DNA from: Candidatus Pedobacter colombiensis
GTDB lineage: Bacteria; Bacteroidota; Bacteroidia; Sphingobacteriales; Sphingobacteriaceae
Reading direction: 5' to 3'
Assembly (NCBI GenBank): GCA_029202485.1
Contig: CP119313.1
Coordinates: forward strand, 4,402,001-4,466,000
DNA: 64,000 bases
Part shown: positions 42,657 to 51,570 of the stretch, piece after piece
Layout: each line of letters begins with the position of its first letter
How positions within the stretch are numbered: the stretch's first letter is position 1
Notes under the pieces: model-generated
What the model was told of the DNA's origin: nothing
Seen by the model: the letters and a program-made list of their open reading frames with translations, nothing else
The model's database searches: none
Translations under genes and position numbers: made by a program

Positions 42657-43720
42657 TGAAAAGAGGAATTATTACAGCCTTAGTAATCATACTTGCCCTG
42701 GTAGGAATTGGTATGGTATTAACCAACAATAAAAAGAAAAACGAAGCAAAAACGGCAATCGTGGCTCAAGGTGGTGGGGCTGTGAGTGTACGTACTGCTG
42801 TTATTAAAAAAGAACCTATTGACCTTGATTTTGCAGTAAACGGAACATTTGCACCGAACCAGGAACTAGATTTCCGATCTGAAAATGCAGGTCGCGTAAC
42901 CAAAATCTATGTAAAAGAAGGAGATCGGGTGACTAAAGGTCAGGTTATAGCCCGTATTGATGCAGAGATCATAAATACAGATAAAGAAACAGCTGAAGCT
43001 AACCTTCAAAATGCAATCAAAGACGAAGCCAGATACAGCAGTTCATTTAAAACTGGTGGTGTTACGCAACAACAATTAGATCAGGCTAAACTGGCAGTTG
43101 AAAATGCGCGTTTAAAATTACAAAGCGCTTCCAGAAAAGTAAGTGATGCAAATGTAAAATCACCAATCGATGGTATCATCAATAAAAAATACATTGAAGT
43201 TGGAGCTTTTGTAAATACACAAGGAACCCAGATGTTTGAAATAGTTGATGTATCGAAGTTAAAACTGAAAGTAAACGTTAACGAGAATCAGGTAGCTAGC
43301 ATTAAAATTGGCGATCAGGCTCAAATTAAATCGAATGTTTTCCCTACGGATAGCTATGTTGGTAAAGTGAGTTTCATCGCTCCAAAAGCAGACAACTCGT
43401 TAAACTTCCCGGTTGAGCTTATCGTAGAAAACAATAAAAAACAAGATATCAAAGCCGGTATGTACGGAACTGCAATATTTAAATTCCCTAAACAAGCTCC
43501 TGCTTTAACTATCCCGCGTGGATCATTCGTGGGTAGCGTAAGTAGTAACCAGGTATTTGTATTGGAGAATGGAAACACTGCCAAAACACGTAAAGTAATT
43601 GCAGGCAGAATTTTAGGTGAAAACGTAGAGATCCTTGAAGGATTAAATGAAGGAGAAACCGTAATTACAAGCGGTCAAATCAATTTAGTAGACGGCAGCG
43701 CTGTTGCCCCTGTAAAATAA
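42656..43720 (+). CDS. Efflux RND transporter periplasmic adaptor (membrane fusion protein)
   Basis: A 354-aa protein. An N-terminal TM anchor (~3-22) is followed by a split lipoyl/biotinyl-like domain (LDFRSENAGRVTKIYVKEGDRVTKGQVIARID and VKSPIDGIINKKYIEVGAFV), an alpha hairpin (~105-155), a beta-barrel (~190-270) and a membrane-proximal domain ending ITSGQINLVDGSAVAPVK. It links the RND pump to the TolC-like channel. The pump gene follows by 7 bp. Confidence 0.95.
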   Translation: MKRGIITALVIILALVGIGMVLTNNKKKNEAKTAIVAQGGGAVSVRTAVIKKEPIDLDFAVNGTFAPNQELDFRSENAGRVTKIYVKEGDRVTKGQVIARIDAEIINTDKETAEANLQNAIKDEARYSSSFKTGGVTQQQLDQAKLAVENARLKLQSASRKVSDANVKSPIDGIINKKYIEVGAFVNTQGTQMFEIVDVSKLKLKVNVNENQVASIKIGDQAQIKSNVFPTDSYVGKVSFIAPKADNSLNFPVELIVENNKKQDIKAGMYGTAIFKFPKQAPALTIPRGSFVGSVSSNQVFVLENGNTAKTRKVIAGRILGENVEILEGLNEGETVITSGQINLVDGSAVAPVK

Positions 43721-43727
43721 GATTAAC

Positions 43728-46700
43728 ATGAAGATAACAGAAATTTCTATAAAACGTCCCAGCCTTGTTATTGTGGTTTTCGCCGCATTAACACTATTGG
43801 GACTATTGAGCTACTTTTCTTTGAGTTATGAACTTTTGCCTAAATTCTCAAACAACGTAGTATCAATATCAACAATCTATCCGGGAGCATCTCCCAGTGA
43901 GGTAGAAAATACGGTGACCAAGAAAATCGAGGATGCTGTATCTTCTATGGAGAACGTAAAGAAACTAAATGCTGTTTCTTACGAAAGTTTGTCGGTCGTA
44001 ACCATTACCTTAACCGCTAAGGCAGATATCGATTTATCGTTAAATGATGCTCAGCGTAAAGTAAATAAGATTCTGGCCGATTTACCTACAGATGTAAAAC
44101 CTCCTTCATTAAATAAATTCTCGCTGGATGATTTACCTGTAATCACCATGTCGGCCTCAGCAAAGATGGACGACGCTGCTTTTTACGATTTGATGGATAA
44201 GCGTATTGCACCTATCCTTTCGAGGGTAAGTGGCGTAGCTCAGGTAAACTTAGTAGGCGGACAGGAACGTGAGATTGAAGTAGGTTTAAATGCTGATAAA
44301 ATTCAAGGCTACGGATTATCTGTTCCTCAAATTCAACAAGCTATCCTGGCTTCCAACCTTGATTTCCCTACAGGAAGTGTTAAAACCAATGATGAGGATA
44401 TCTTAATCCGTTTATCAGGTAAATACAAAAATGTAGATGAGTTGCGAAACCTGGTTGTTGCAACCAGTAAATCAGGTGCTCAAATCCGTTTAAAGGATGT
44501 AGCTGATGTTCAGGATGCACAGAAAGAGGTAGCGAAAATTGCACGTATTGACAGAAAAGGTGCAATTGCCGTTCAGATCATTAAACAAACAGATGCAAAT
44601 GCGGTAGAAGTAAGTAAGCAAATGCACAAAACAATTGAAACTTTACAAAAAGACTATCAGGCAAATGACCTGCATATCAAGATTGTAAACGACAGTTCTA
44701 TATTTACACTGGAGTCAGCAGATGCGGTAATCCACGATTTAATTCTGGCAATTATCCTCGTAGCCTTTGTAATGCTTTTCTTCTTGCACAGTTTACGTAA
44801 TGCTGCAATTGTAATGGTGTCTATCCCGGCTTCATTAATTGCCACCTTTATCGGGATCAGCATGTTTGGGTATACGCTAAACCTGATGTCGCTACTGGGT
44901 TTATCACTCGTGGTTGGTATCCTTGTAGATGACGCTATTGTGGTATTGGAAAACATCTACAGGCATATGGAGATGGGCAAGAACCGCGTACGTGCGGCTT
45001 ATGATGCAACCAGTGAAATTGGTTTCACCGTTGTTTCCATCACTTTTGTAATTGTGGTTGTATTCTTCCCGATTACAATAAGTACTGGTTTGGTATCTAA
45101 CATCCTTCGTCAGTTCTGTGTGGTGGTAATTATTGCTACATTACTTTCACTCATCGCCTCATTTACCATCGTTCCACTATTATCTTCAAGATTTGGTAAA
45201 CTGGAAAAAATTGAAGGTAAAAATGTTTTCGGGCGCTTCATTTTATGGTTCGAAAAACAATTACATACCTTCACCAACTGGGTTACAAACATCCTTGAGT
45301 GGACTTTAAAACATAAAGCAATAACAATTGTAGGCGTTTTTATGTTGTTGATTAGTTCTTGCGGGTTAACCAAATATGGTTTCATTGGTACAGAGTTTTT
45401 CCCTAAGAGTGATAAAGGCGAATTCCTTGTTCAGCTAGAATTACCTAAAGATGCTTCTATTGAGAAAACCAATCAGATAACTCAAAAAGCTGAAGCTTTC
45501 TTAAGCAAGAAAAAAGAGATTGTACAAATGATCACAACAGTTGGTCAGGCAAGTGGTGATATGGGTGGTACACAGGCAACTGCGTACAAATCAGAGATCA
45601 ATGTTAAATTGGTAGACCGTAAAGATCGTCAGGACGAATCAAGTATTTATGCTACTAAAATAAGTCGTGAGCTTGCGCACTACCTGGTAGGCGTAAAAGT
45701 AAAAACAGTTCCTATCAGTATCCTGGGTATTGCAGAAAACGCACCTATCCAACTGGTCGTAATGGGTCCTGATTTGGAAAGTGCCTTACAATATGCAGAA
45801 GGAGCAAAAAATGTACTGGCTGGTATTAAAGGTTCTGCAGAGATCAAATTATCTGTAGAAAAAGGTAGTCCGGAGATTAACGTTCAGGTTGATCGTGATA
45901 AGATGGCAGCTTTAGGCTTGACCTTACAAACGGTAGGTACTACAATGCAAACCGCTTTTAGTGGTAACACCGATGGTAAATTCCGTCAGGGCGAGTACGA
46001 ATATGACATCAATATCCGTTACCAGGCATTTAATCGTAAAAACATTGACGATGTAAGAAACCTGATCTTTATCAATTCTAGCGGTCAACAGGTTAAATTA
46101 TCACAATTCGCAGAGATCAAAGAAGGTTCAGGTCCAAGTCAGCTGGAAAGACGTGATAAGAGTACTTCAGTATCAGTACAGGCACAGTCTATCGGTAGAC
46201 CAACAGGTACTATTGTGGCTGACTTCCAAAAACAACTGGAAGATCTGGAGAAAAGTGGTAAACTGAAAAAACCTACAGGCGTATCTTACGTATGGGGTGG
46301 TGATCAGGAAAACCAAAGTGAAGGTTTTGGTACATTAGGTATCGCTTTATTGGCATCTATCATATTGGTATACCTGATTATGGTTGCCTTGTACGACAGT
46401 TTCATTTACCCACTGGTAGTAATGTTCTCGATCCCACTATCGGTTATCGGAGCCCTATTGGCACTTGCTTTAGCAAACCAATCATTAGGTATCTTTACCA
46501 TCCTGGGATTGATCATGTTGATCGGTTTGGTGGCTAAGAATGCGATCATCCTGGTCGATTTTACCAACCAGATGAAAGCAGAAGGAAAGACTACTCACGA
46601 AGCATTGGTTCTTGCTAACCACGCTCGTTTACGTCCAATCCTGATGACTACCATCGCCATGGTTATTGGTATGTTGCCAATTGCATTGGCAAGTGGTGCC

Positions 46701-46919
46701 GGTGCAGAATGGAAAAATGGTTTGGCATGGGTAATTATTGGTGGTCTAACCAGTTCATTATTCCTAACCCTTATCGTGGTTCCGGTAATGTACCAGGTAT
46801 TTGACAATATCCTGGAGCGTTTAGGCTTCAACAAAAAAGGCAAAACCATGGAAGAATTAATGGTAGAACCTTATACACATAAAGAAGTGAAAGAATATGA
46901 AATGGACCACGTTCATTAA
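43728..46919 (+). CDS. Efflux RND transporter permease (AcrB/HAE1 type)
   Basis: A 1,063-aa inner-membrane pump of standard length. It has 12 TM helices in two halves, with TM1 at ~12-30 and two large periplasmic loops. ISTIYPGASPSEVENTVTKKIEDAVSSMENVKK marks the porter domain. The proton-relay TM4 motif GLSLVVGILVDDAIVVLENIYRHMEMGK carries the paired Asp. The C-terminal half repeats the plan (LGLIMLIGLVAKNAIILVDF). It exports hydrophobic compounds by proton antiport. The operon is tetR-tolC-adaptor-pump, with substrates unknown. Confidence 0.96.
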   Translation: MKITEISIKRPSLVIVVFAALTLLGLLSYFSLSYELLPKFSNNVVSISTIYPGASPSEVENTVTKKIEDAVSSMENVKKLNAVSYESLSVVTITLTAKADIDLSLNDAQRKVNKILADLPTDVKPPSLNKFSLDDLPVITMSASAKMDDAAFYDLMDKRIAPILSRVSGVAQVNLVGGQEREIEVGLNADKIQGYGLSVPQIQQAILASNLDFPTGSVKTNDEDILIRLSGKYKNVDELRNLVVATSKSGAQIRLKDVADVQDAQKEVAKIARIDRKGAIAVQIIKQTDANAVEVSKQMHKTIETLQKDYQANDLHIKIVNDSSIFTLESADAVIHDLILAIILVAFVMLFFLHSLRNAAIVMVSIPASLIATFIGISMFGYTLNLMSLLGLSLVVGILVDDAIVVLENIYRHMEMGKNRVRAAYDATSEIGFTVVSITFVIVVVFFPITISTGLVSNILRQFCVVVIIATLLSLIASFTIVPLLSSRFGKLEKIEGKNVFGRFILWFEKQLHTFTNWVTNILEWTLKHKAITIVGVFMLLISSCGLTKYGFIGTEFFPKSDKGEFLVQLELPKDASIEKTNQITQKAEAFLSKKKEIVQMITTVGQASGDMGGTQATAYKSEINVKLVDRKDRQDESSIYATKISRELAHYLVGVKVKTVPISILGIAENAPIQLVVMGPDLESALQYAEGAKNVLAGIKGSAEIKLSVEKGSPEINVQVDRDKMAALGLTLQTVGTTMQTAFSGNTDGKFRQGEYEYDINIRYQAFNRKNIDDVRNLIFINSSGQQVKLSQFAEIKEGSGPSQLERRDKSTSVSVQAQSIGRPTGTIVADFQKQLEDLEKSGKLKKPTGVSYVWGGDQENQSEGFGTLGIALLASIILVYLIMVALYDSFIYPLVVMFSIPLSVIGALLALALANQSLGIFTILGLIMLIGLVAKNAIILVDFTNQMKAEGKTTHEALVLANHARLRPILMTTIAMVIGMLPIALASGAGAEWKNGLAWVIIGGLTSSLFLTLIVVPVMYQVFDNILERLGFNKKGKTMEELMVEPYTHKEVKEYEMDHVH

Positions 46920-46933
46920 TATTTTAAACTAAT

Positions 46934-46968
46934 AAAAAGGGCCTGAAATCATGATTTCAGGCCCTTTT
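46934..46968 (+). terminator. Terminator of the RND efflux operon
   Basis: A perfect palindrome at 46935-46968 with arms AAAAGGGCCTGAAATCA and its complement, 15 bp after the pump stop. A degenerate relative of its right arm recurs at 49336-49358. Confidence 0.92.
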
Positions 46969-46969
46969 C

Positions 46970-47575
46970 AGTTCATGAATCTTATTTCTTACCGATCTTA
47001 AGTTACTTAAGTCAGTACTTTCCTGTTGCTACTTGATTTAAACCATTTATTTTCAAACATTTAAATAACAATCATTAGTAAAATAGGCAATAAGAAAATC
47101 TATTTTTAGCCCCTACCACCAAGCGTTTCCGCCCAATCTTGATGGTTTTATACCGCCATACCGTACGGATGGTCAATGATTTAATCAATGTTGAACCTCT
47201 TTTTTTTGCTACTATTTTAAAAATTTAACTATATCATTTTAGTGACTTATAGTAGGTTTTCATTCACGTAATAGCGACATACATTCACGTAGCAAAAATA
47301 GGCTTTCGCGTAAAACAAATATATTTTAACTGCTTTGTGAATAGTTTTATAAAAAATAACTGAATAAATTATGGAACTAAGCACTCTCAAATAATGGACT
47401 TTTATATTGATCTATTTAAGGAGTGTAAATCTACGCCCTGTTTTATGAAGTCTTAAAATATCTCCATAACTATTTGATCAGTTGATCAGGTTTCGGAATA
47501 AAACTATTAATCACATTAAAATCTTAGAGGAGGCCGAAAATCTTAAAAAGAGTAGGTATTATTTTAAATACAATT
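46970..47575. other. Non-coding stretch after the RND operon
   Basis: About 600 bp, AT-rich, with no frame longer than a few dozen codons that looks real. Its only clear structures are the 21-bp-spaced direct repeats at 47261-47312 and a TGATCAGTTGATCA dyad (47477-47490) about 90 bp before the lipoprotein gene. A long leader or promoter region for 47576-49211 is likely. Confidence 0.5.
47261..47312. promoter_or_regulatory. Three direct repeats at exact 21-bp spacing (operator-like)
   Basis: CATTCACGTA at 47261-47270 and 47282-47291, and CTTTCGCGTA at 47303-47312. The 21-bp period equals two helical turns, so bound dimers would line up on one DNA face. The layout resembles sites of LytTR-type regulators, which bind pairs of direct repeats at about two-turn spacing, but no match to a known motif was checked. 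It lies 264-315 bp before the lipoprotein gene. Confidence 0.5.
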
Positions 47576-47851
47576 ATGTTAAAATTAACAAAACAAGCAA
47601 TGCTACTTGCATTTTTTACATTCACTGCTTTACTGGGTTGTAAACAAACGGAGTTAGAGGTGCAAAATGCAGGTACAACAACACAGAGAGTAGATATTCC
47701 TACTTTAACAAAGTATTTTGCAAATAGGATCAATGTTGATGTCAATGATATTAGATATGACGAAAAAACTCAACAGTTTTCATTGCGAGGTGTAGATCAG
47801 GTTAACCTTGAGAAATTAACACGGTTCTATTTAAACTCTATTACGAAATAA
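47576..47851 (+). CDS. Small lipoprotein of unknown function
   Basis: A 91-aa product. Signal peptide MLKLTKQAMLLAFFTFTALLGC with lipobox LLGC (Cys ~22), then a short mature part (NAGTTTQRVDIPTLTKYFANRINVDVNDIRYDEKTQQFSLRGVDQVN). No family is recognised. It abuts the repeat protein gene (1 bp apart), so the two are one transcription unit and the lipoprotein may help anchor or export the larger secreted partner. Confidence 0.75.
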   Translation: MLKLTKQAMLLAFFTFTALLGCKQTELEVQNAGTTTQRVDIPTLTKYFANRINVDVNDIRYDEKTQQFSLRGVDQVNLEKLTRFYLNSITK

Positions 47852-47852
47852 A

Positions 47853-49211
47853 ATGAAATATTTAAAAACGCTTTTATTATTGACCTTATTCATCTCTTTA
47901 TATGTAGTGTCGAAAGCTCAAAATCCAGGTCAGGGAATATATGGAAATATTGACAATGTGACTATTCCTAATGCCTATTTGGATGGAGAAAAGATCAAAC
48001 TCAGTAACGGTACGACAACAACTGTTAAATATTATATAGATATGTCCAGATCTTCAAGCGGAAATAATACTTGGTATCCTGTTAATATGAAGATAGGACT
48101 AGGCTACAAAGAGGGTAATGAATATAAATTTTTTAATGGTGCATACACATTTAAAAATGGTGATTTTCAACTTTATACGGCAACATTATACAAAGAGTTA
48201 ACAACCGTTATTGACCATTCAAAATTATCAATTGGATCGAAGATTTATATTCTCTACGAAAACTATAAGCCCAATGTCCCTGAGTCTGGATGGCGTACTG
48301 AGGCATATGTATCAAACGGAGGAGTCATCGCTTATGATTTTATACCGGGAACAGCAACGCCAGATTCAGGAAACCCGGTAATAGGTGTCCCTCCTGCATT
48401 TACTGCGCCAGAAATTGGTTCTGTTCCTCTCTACGAATACATATCTGGAAAAAAAAGACAGTTGTCCACTACGTACTATTCAAGCTACCCTGGCTTCACA
48501 TATAATGGCATTTTTGGATATGTTTTTACTTCTGCTAAAACGGGAACTGTTCCTTTGTATAGGTATACTCATCCCACTAATGGAAATTCTTATTACACCA
48601 TTACATTAACGACAACTTCCGGTTACAACTACGATGGAATTGTTTGTTATGTTTATGAAAATCAAGAAACTAATGCTTTTCCTGTTTATGAAAATTATTC
48701 TTCATCATTGGGAAGCTTTCATCGATATTCAAACTCTCCAGACATATTTCCTGGCTACAGATTTGATGGCATAAAATTTTATATTCTTCAAAATCTATCT
48801 CCAGTGCCGATTTATCAATTCTATTATGGTGCCGGACATGATCATTATGCTTCGCCAGAAATAGATGCCACAACTGGGTTCACTGGTTGGCAATCCTTGG
48901 GAGTTGATTTTAAAGCTTTTAAAATCCAAGCTCCAGAAACAGTTCCTGTTTATTTATTTTATAATGACTCTGTTGTAGATCACTTTATATCTACTGATAG
49001 GAATGCTGTTAATGGTTATGCTAATTGGGAATACAGGGGCATTTCATTTTATGCATACTCAACTCAAGTTCCCGGTACTATTCCAATATATTTGTTTGGG
49101 TATAATGGAGGGAGTGTTAATCATTATACTACTTCAAATCCTAATATTCATCTTCAGTATTCCAATTGGTCAAGAGTTGGCGTAGCATTTTATGCATACC
49201 CGGCAAATTAG
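47853..49211 (+). CDS. Secreted protein with six DUF5648-like repeats
   Basis: A 452-aa exported protein (signal peptide ~1-22, ending in SKA). The N-terminal beta-rich domain (~23-180) is unrecognised. From ~188 to the end come six repeats of ~42-46 residues, each of the form (V/I/F)P-(I/L/V)-Y-...-G-(F/Y)...-(Y/F)-G-(I/V)-x-(F/C/G)-Y. The later ones carry the H(D/x)HY/F and GY/W..G(V/I)xFYAY motifs of DUF5648 repeats. These repeats are found in secreted hydrolases and surface proteins, possibly as carbohydrate- or wall-binding modules. No catalytic domain is seen. Six copies would fit a closed propeller-like ring, but that is speculation. Confidence 0.75.
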   Translation: MKYLKTLLLLTLFISLYVVSKAQNPGQGIYGNIDNVTIPNAYLDGEKIKLSNGTTTTVKYYIDMSRSSSGNNTWYPVNMKIGLGYKEGNEYKFFNGAYTFKNGDFQLYTATLYKELTTVIDHSKLSIGSKIYILYENYKPNVPESGWRTEAYVSNGGVIAYDFIPGTATPDSGNPVIGVPPAFTAPEIGSVPLYEYISGKKRQLSTTYYSSYPGFTYNGIFGYVFTSAKTGTVPLYRYTHPTNGNSYYTITLTTTSGYNYDGIVCYVYENQETNAFPVYENYSSSLGSFHRYSNSPDIFPGYRFDGIKFYILQNLSPVPIYQFYYGAGHDHYASPEIDATTGFTGWQSLGVDFKAFKIQAPETVPVYLFYNDSVVDHFISTDRNAVNGYANWEYRGISFYAYSTQVPGTIPIYLFGYNGGSVNHYTTSNPNIHLQYSNWSRVGVAFYAYPAN

Positions 49212-49317
49212 GTAGTGTATTATTACTTACAAACAAATCAATTAGATAATGTTGTTTTTTAAGACTATAATCATAATATAATTTAATTAATCATCTGTAT
49301 ATAATAGATGAATTTGA

Positions 49318-49360
49318 AAGAGCTTGTATCATAAATCATGATTTCAGGCTCTTTTTAGTT
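49318..49360 (+). terminator. Imperfect terminator-like hairpin, diverged relative of the RND terminator
   Basis: AAAGAGC...TATCAT (49316-49332) can pair with ATGATTTCAGGCTCTTT (49338-49354), followed by a T-run. The right arm AATCATGATTTCAGGCTCTTTT is nearly the same as that of the efflux operon terminator at 46947-46968. Confidence 0.55.
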
Positions 49361-49431
49361 TCACCCCACTTTCTTACTGAGATTAATCATTTTTTTTCCT
49401 TTTTTTAGTAGAAAAAACTAAGGCACAAAAT

Positions 49432-49905
49432 ATGGACTTAAGCACAATAATTAATGACAAAACAAAGGCAATACAATTTATTAATCAAAATTTTACTTCA
49501 AATGAAGATCAGTCCCCATTGAGTCCATTCGCCCCATTATTTATGTATCGAATTAATAGGATCATTAAAGACAAATCAATTTCATTTAATTTTTATGGGA
49601 TTCCAAGCCTTACTATTGATGCGTATATCAAGAGCAAAACTGAGTTTACAATATATTTTAGTGCAAAAATCAAAGATATGCTCGGTTTTAATAAAATAAC
49701 TAATCAACTAGGATATCCTGTGAATATAACCGTTGAAGATTATGATGCAGGTGATTTCGATTTTTTGAACTGGCGACAAGATGGGTTCGAAATTTTCGCA
49801 TCACATCTTCATAGGGAAGAAGCAAATATTCTATTTACCATCGGAAATATCTCTTTTAAAGAGCTTTTAAAAATTGATAATATTGAAAGATCAAATGGTA
49901 ATTGA
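49432..49905 (+). CDS. Hypothetical protein (orphan, cytoplasmic)
   Basis: A 157-aa protein with no signal peptide, no TM helix and no family I recognise. It is Asn/Ile/Phe-rich with an acidic segment (VEDYDAGDFDFLNWRQDGFEIFASHLHREE). The coding sequence is AT-rich like the surrounding accessory DNA and unlike the core genes on either side. It follows the DUF5648 unit with its own leader and could be an immunity-type or unrelated orphan protein; nothing in the sequence decides. Confidence 0.6.
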   Translation: MDLSTIINDKTKAIQFINQNFTSNEDQSPLSPFAPLFMYRINRIIKDKSISFNFYGIPSLTIDAYIKSKTEFTIYFSAKIKDMLGFNKITNQLGYPVNITVEDYDAGDFDFLNWRQDGFEIFASHLHREEANILFTIGNISFKELLKIDNIERSNGN

Positions 49906-50011
49906 TAATGCAATACTTTTCTAGATCAAACACAAAGCCGAGAACATTTTAGCCAATCTATAAAGAATAATGGGCTCAACCTCATCTTTTTTTTATGACT
50001 ACGATTCCCAC

Positions 50012-50048
50012 AAAAAAACCGGAAGATTATTCATCCTCCGGTTTTTTT
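50012..50048 (-). terminator. Terminator of lpdA
   Basis: AAAAAAACCGGA-GAT / ATC-TCCGGTTTTTTTT stem with one bulge, 21 bp beyond the leftward lpdA stop. Confidence 0.8.
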
Positions 50049-50068
50049 TATTTTAGCTAAACAGGATA

Positions 50069-51472
50069 CTAAATATGTATTGCCCTGTTTTCAGTTGCAG
50101 CCATTGCTGCTTCTTTCAATGCTTCAGTATAAGTTGGGTGAGCATGGCAAATTCTTGCAATATCTTCAGCCGATGCGCGGAACTCCATAGCTACAACCGC
50201 CTCAGCGATCATATCTGCAGCACGTGGGCCAATCATGTGTACACCTAAAATTTCGTCAGTTTTAGCATCTGCCAATACTTTTACAAAACCATCAGTATCC
50301 ATACTAGCTTTAGCACGTCCACTAGCTTTGAAAGGGAATGAACCTGCTTTGTATTGAATACCTTGCTCTTTCAATTGCTCTTCAGTATAACCTACTGAGG
50401 CAACCTCAGGCCAAGTATAAACAACACCTGGAATCAAGTTGTAATTGATATGTGGTTTTTGTCCTGCAAGTCTCTCTGCAACATAAATACCTTCATCTTC
50501 CGCTTTATGCGCAAGCATCGCACCTTTAATTACATCACCAATAGCATATACACCTGGCACAGTAGTTTCAAGATGATCATTTACAGGAATTTTGTTTCCT
50601 CTTTCTTCAGTTTTGATGCCGATATTTTCTAAGCCCAATCCTTCAGTATAAGCTGTACGTCCAACCGCAACGATGCAATAATCAGCTTCAAAGCTAACCT
50701 CTTCACCTTTAGCATTAGTAGCCGTAACAGTTACTTTTTTACCTTTAACAGTAGCTCCGGTCACTTTATGGCCCATGAAGAACTCCATACCAAGAGATTT
50801 TTTCAATACACGTTGCAGCTCTTTACCTAAACCTGCATCCATTGTACCTATAATAGAAGGCATAAACTCAATTACAGAAACCTTAGTTCCTAAACGCGCA
50901 TATACAGAACCTAACTCTAAGCCAATTACCCCGCCACCAATAACAATCATTTGTTTTGGAACCTCAGTAATATTTAAAGCTTCAGTAGAAGTAATGATGC
51001 GTTTTTTATCGATTGGTAAGAAAGGCAATGCTGTAGGTTTAGAACCCGAAGCAATGATTACATTTTTAGCGGTAATTGTTTCAGACTTACCGTCTTTAGT
51101 AATTTTAATAGTGTTTTTGTCAACAAAAGAACCAACGCCTTCAAAAGAATCAATCTTATTTTTTTTGAACAGGTATTGAATACCTGCAGTATTTTGAGCT
51201 ACCACATCATCTTTGCGCGCAATCATTTGCGCCATATCAACCTTTAAATCTTTCAGGTTGATACCATGAGTCGAAAATGTGTGAGCTGCATTGTGAAAAT
51301 GTTCTGAAGAGTCTAACAAGGCTTTTGATGGAATACAACCTACATTCAAACAGGTACCACCAAAAGTTTTATATTTTTCTATAACTGCCGTTTTTAAGCC
51401 TAATTGGGCGCATCTGATCGCTCCAACATAACCGCCCGGGCCCGAGCCAATTACAACTACATCGTATTGCAT
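50069..51472 (-). CDS. lpdA: Dihydrolipoyl dehydrogenase (E3)
   Basis: A 467-aa flavoprotein. The FAD site is VVVIGSGPGGYVGAIRCAQLG (~4-24), the redox disulfide GGTCLNVGCIPSK (C41/C46), the NAD site VIGGGVIGLELGSVYARLG (~180), a second FAD motif VYAIGDVIKGAMLAHKAEDEG (~310), and the C-terminal catalytic HAHPTYTEALKEA. It reoxidises lipoamide for 2-oxo acid dehydrogenases and the glycine cleavage system; both OdhAB (56.9-60.9 kb) and GcvP (3.2-6.1 kb) in this window would use it. It is monocistronic. Confidence 0.96.
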   Translation of the reverse strand: MQYDVVVIGSGPGGYVGAIRCAQLGLKTAVIEKYKTFGGTCLNVGCIPSKALLDSSEHFHNAAHTFSTHGINLKDLKVDMAQMIARKDDVVAQNTAGIQYLFKKNKIDSFEGVGSFVDKNTIKITKDGKSETITAKNVIIASGSKPTALPFLPIDKKRIITSTEALNITEVPKQMIVIGGGVIGLELGSVYARLGTKVSVIEFMPSIIGTMDAGLGKELQRVLKKSLGMEFFMGHKVTGATVKGKKVTVTATNAKGEEVSFEADYCIVAVGRTAYTEGLGLENIGIKTEERGNKIPVNDHLETTVPGVYAIGDVIKGAMLAHKAEDEGIYVAERLAGQKPHINYNLIPGVVYTWPEVASVGYTEEQLKEQGIQYKAGSFPFKASGRAKASMDTDGFVKVLADAKTDEILGVHMIGPRAADMIAEAVVAMEFRASAEDIARICHAHPTYTEALKEAAMAATENRAIHI

Positions 51473-51570
51473 ATTAAGGATTTTTTTTGCGTAAAGTTAA
51501 GAAACCTAATGTGAATATCAGTCAATTATTAACCAATTCCATATATTTATGACTTAAAAAACCTTGACTT

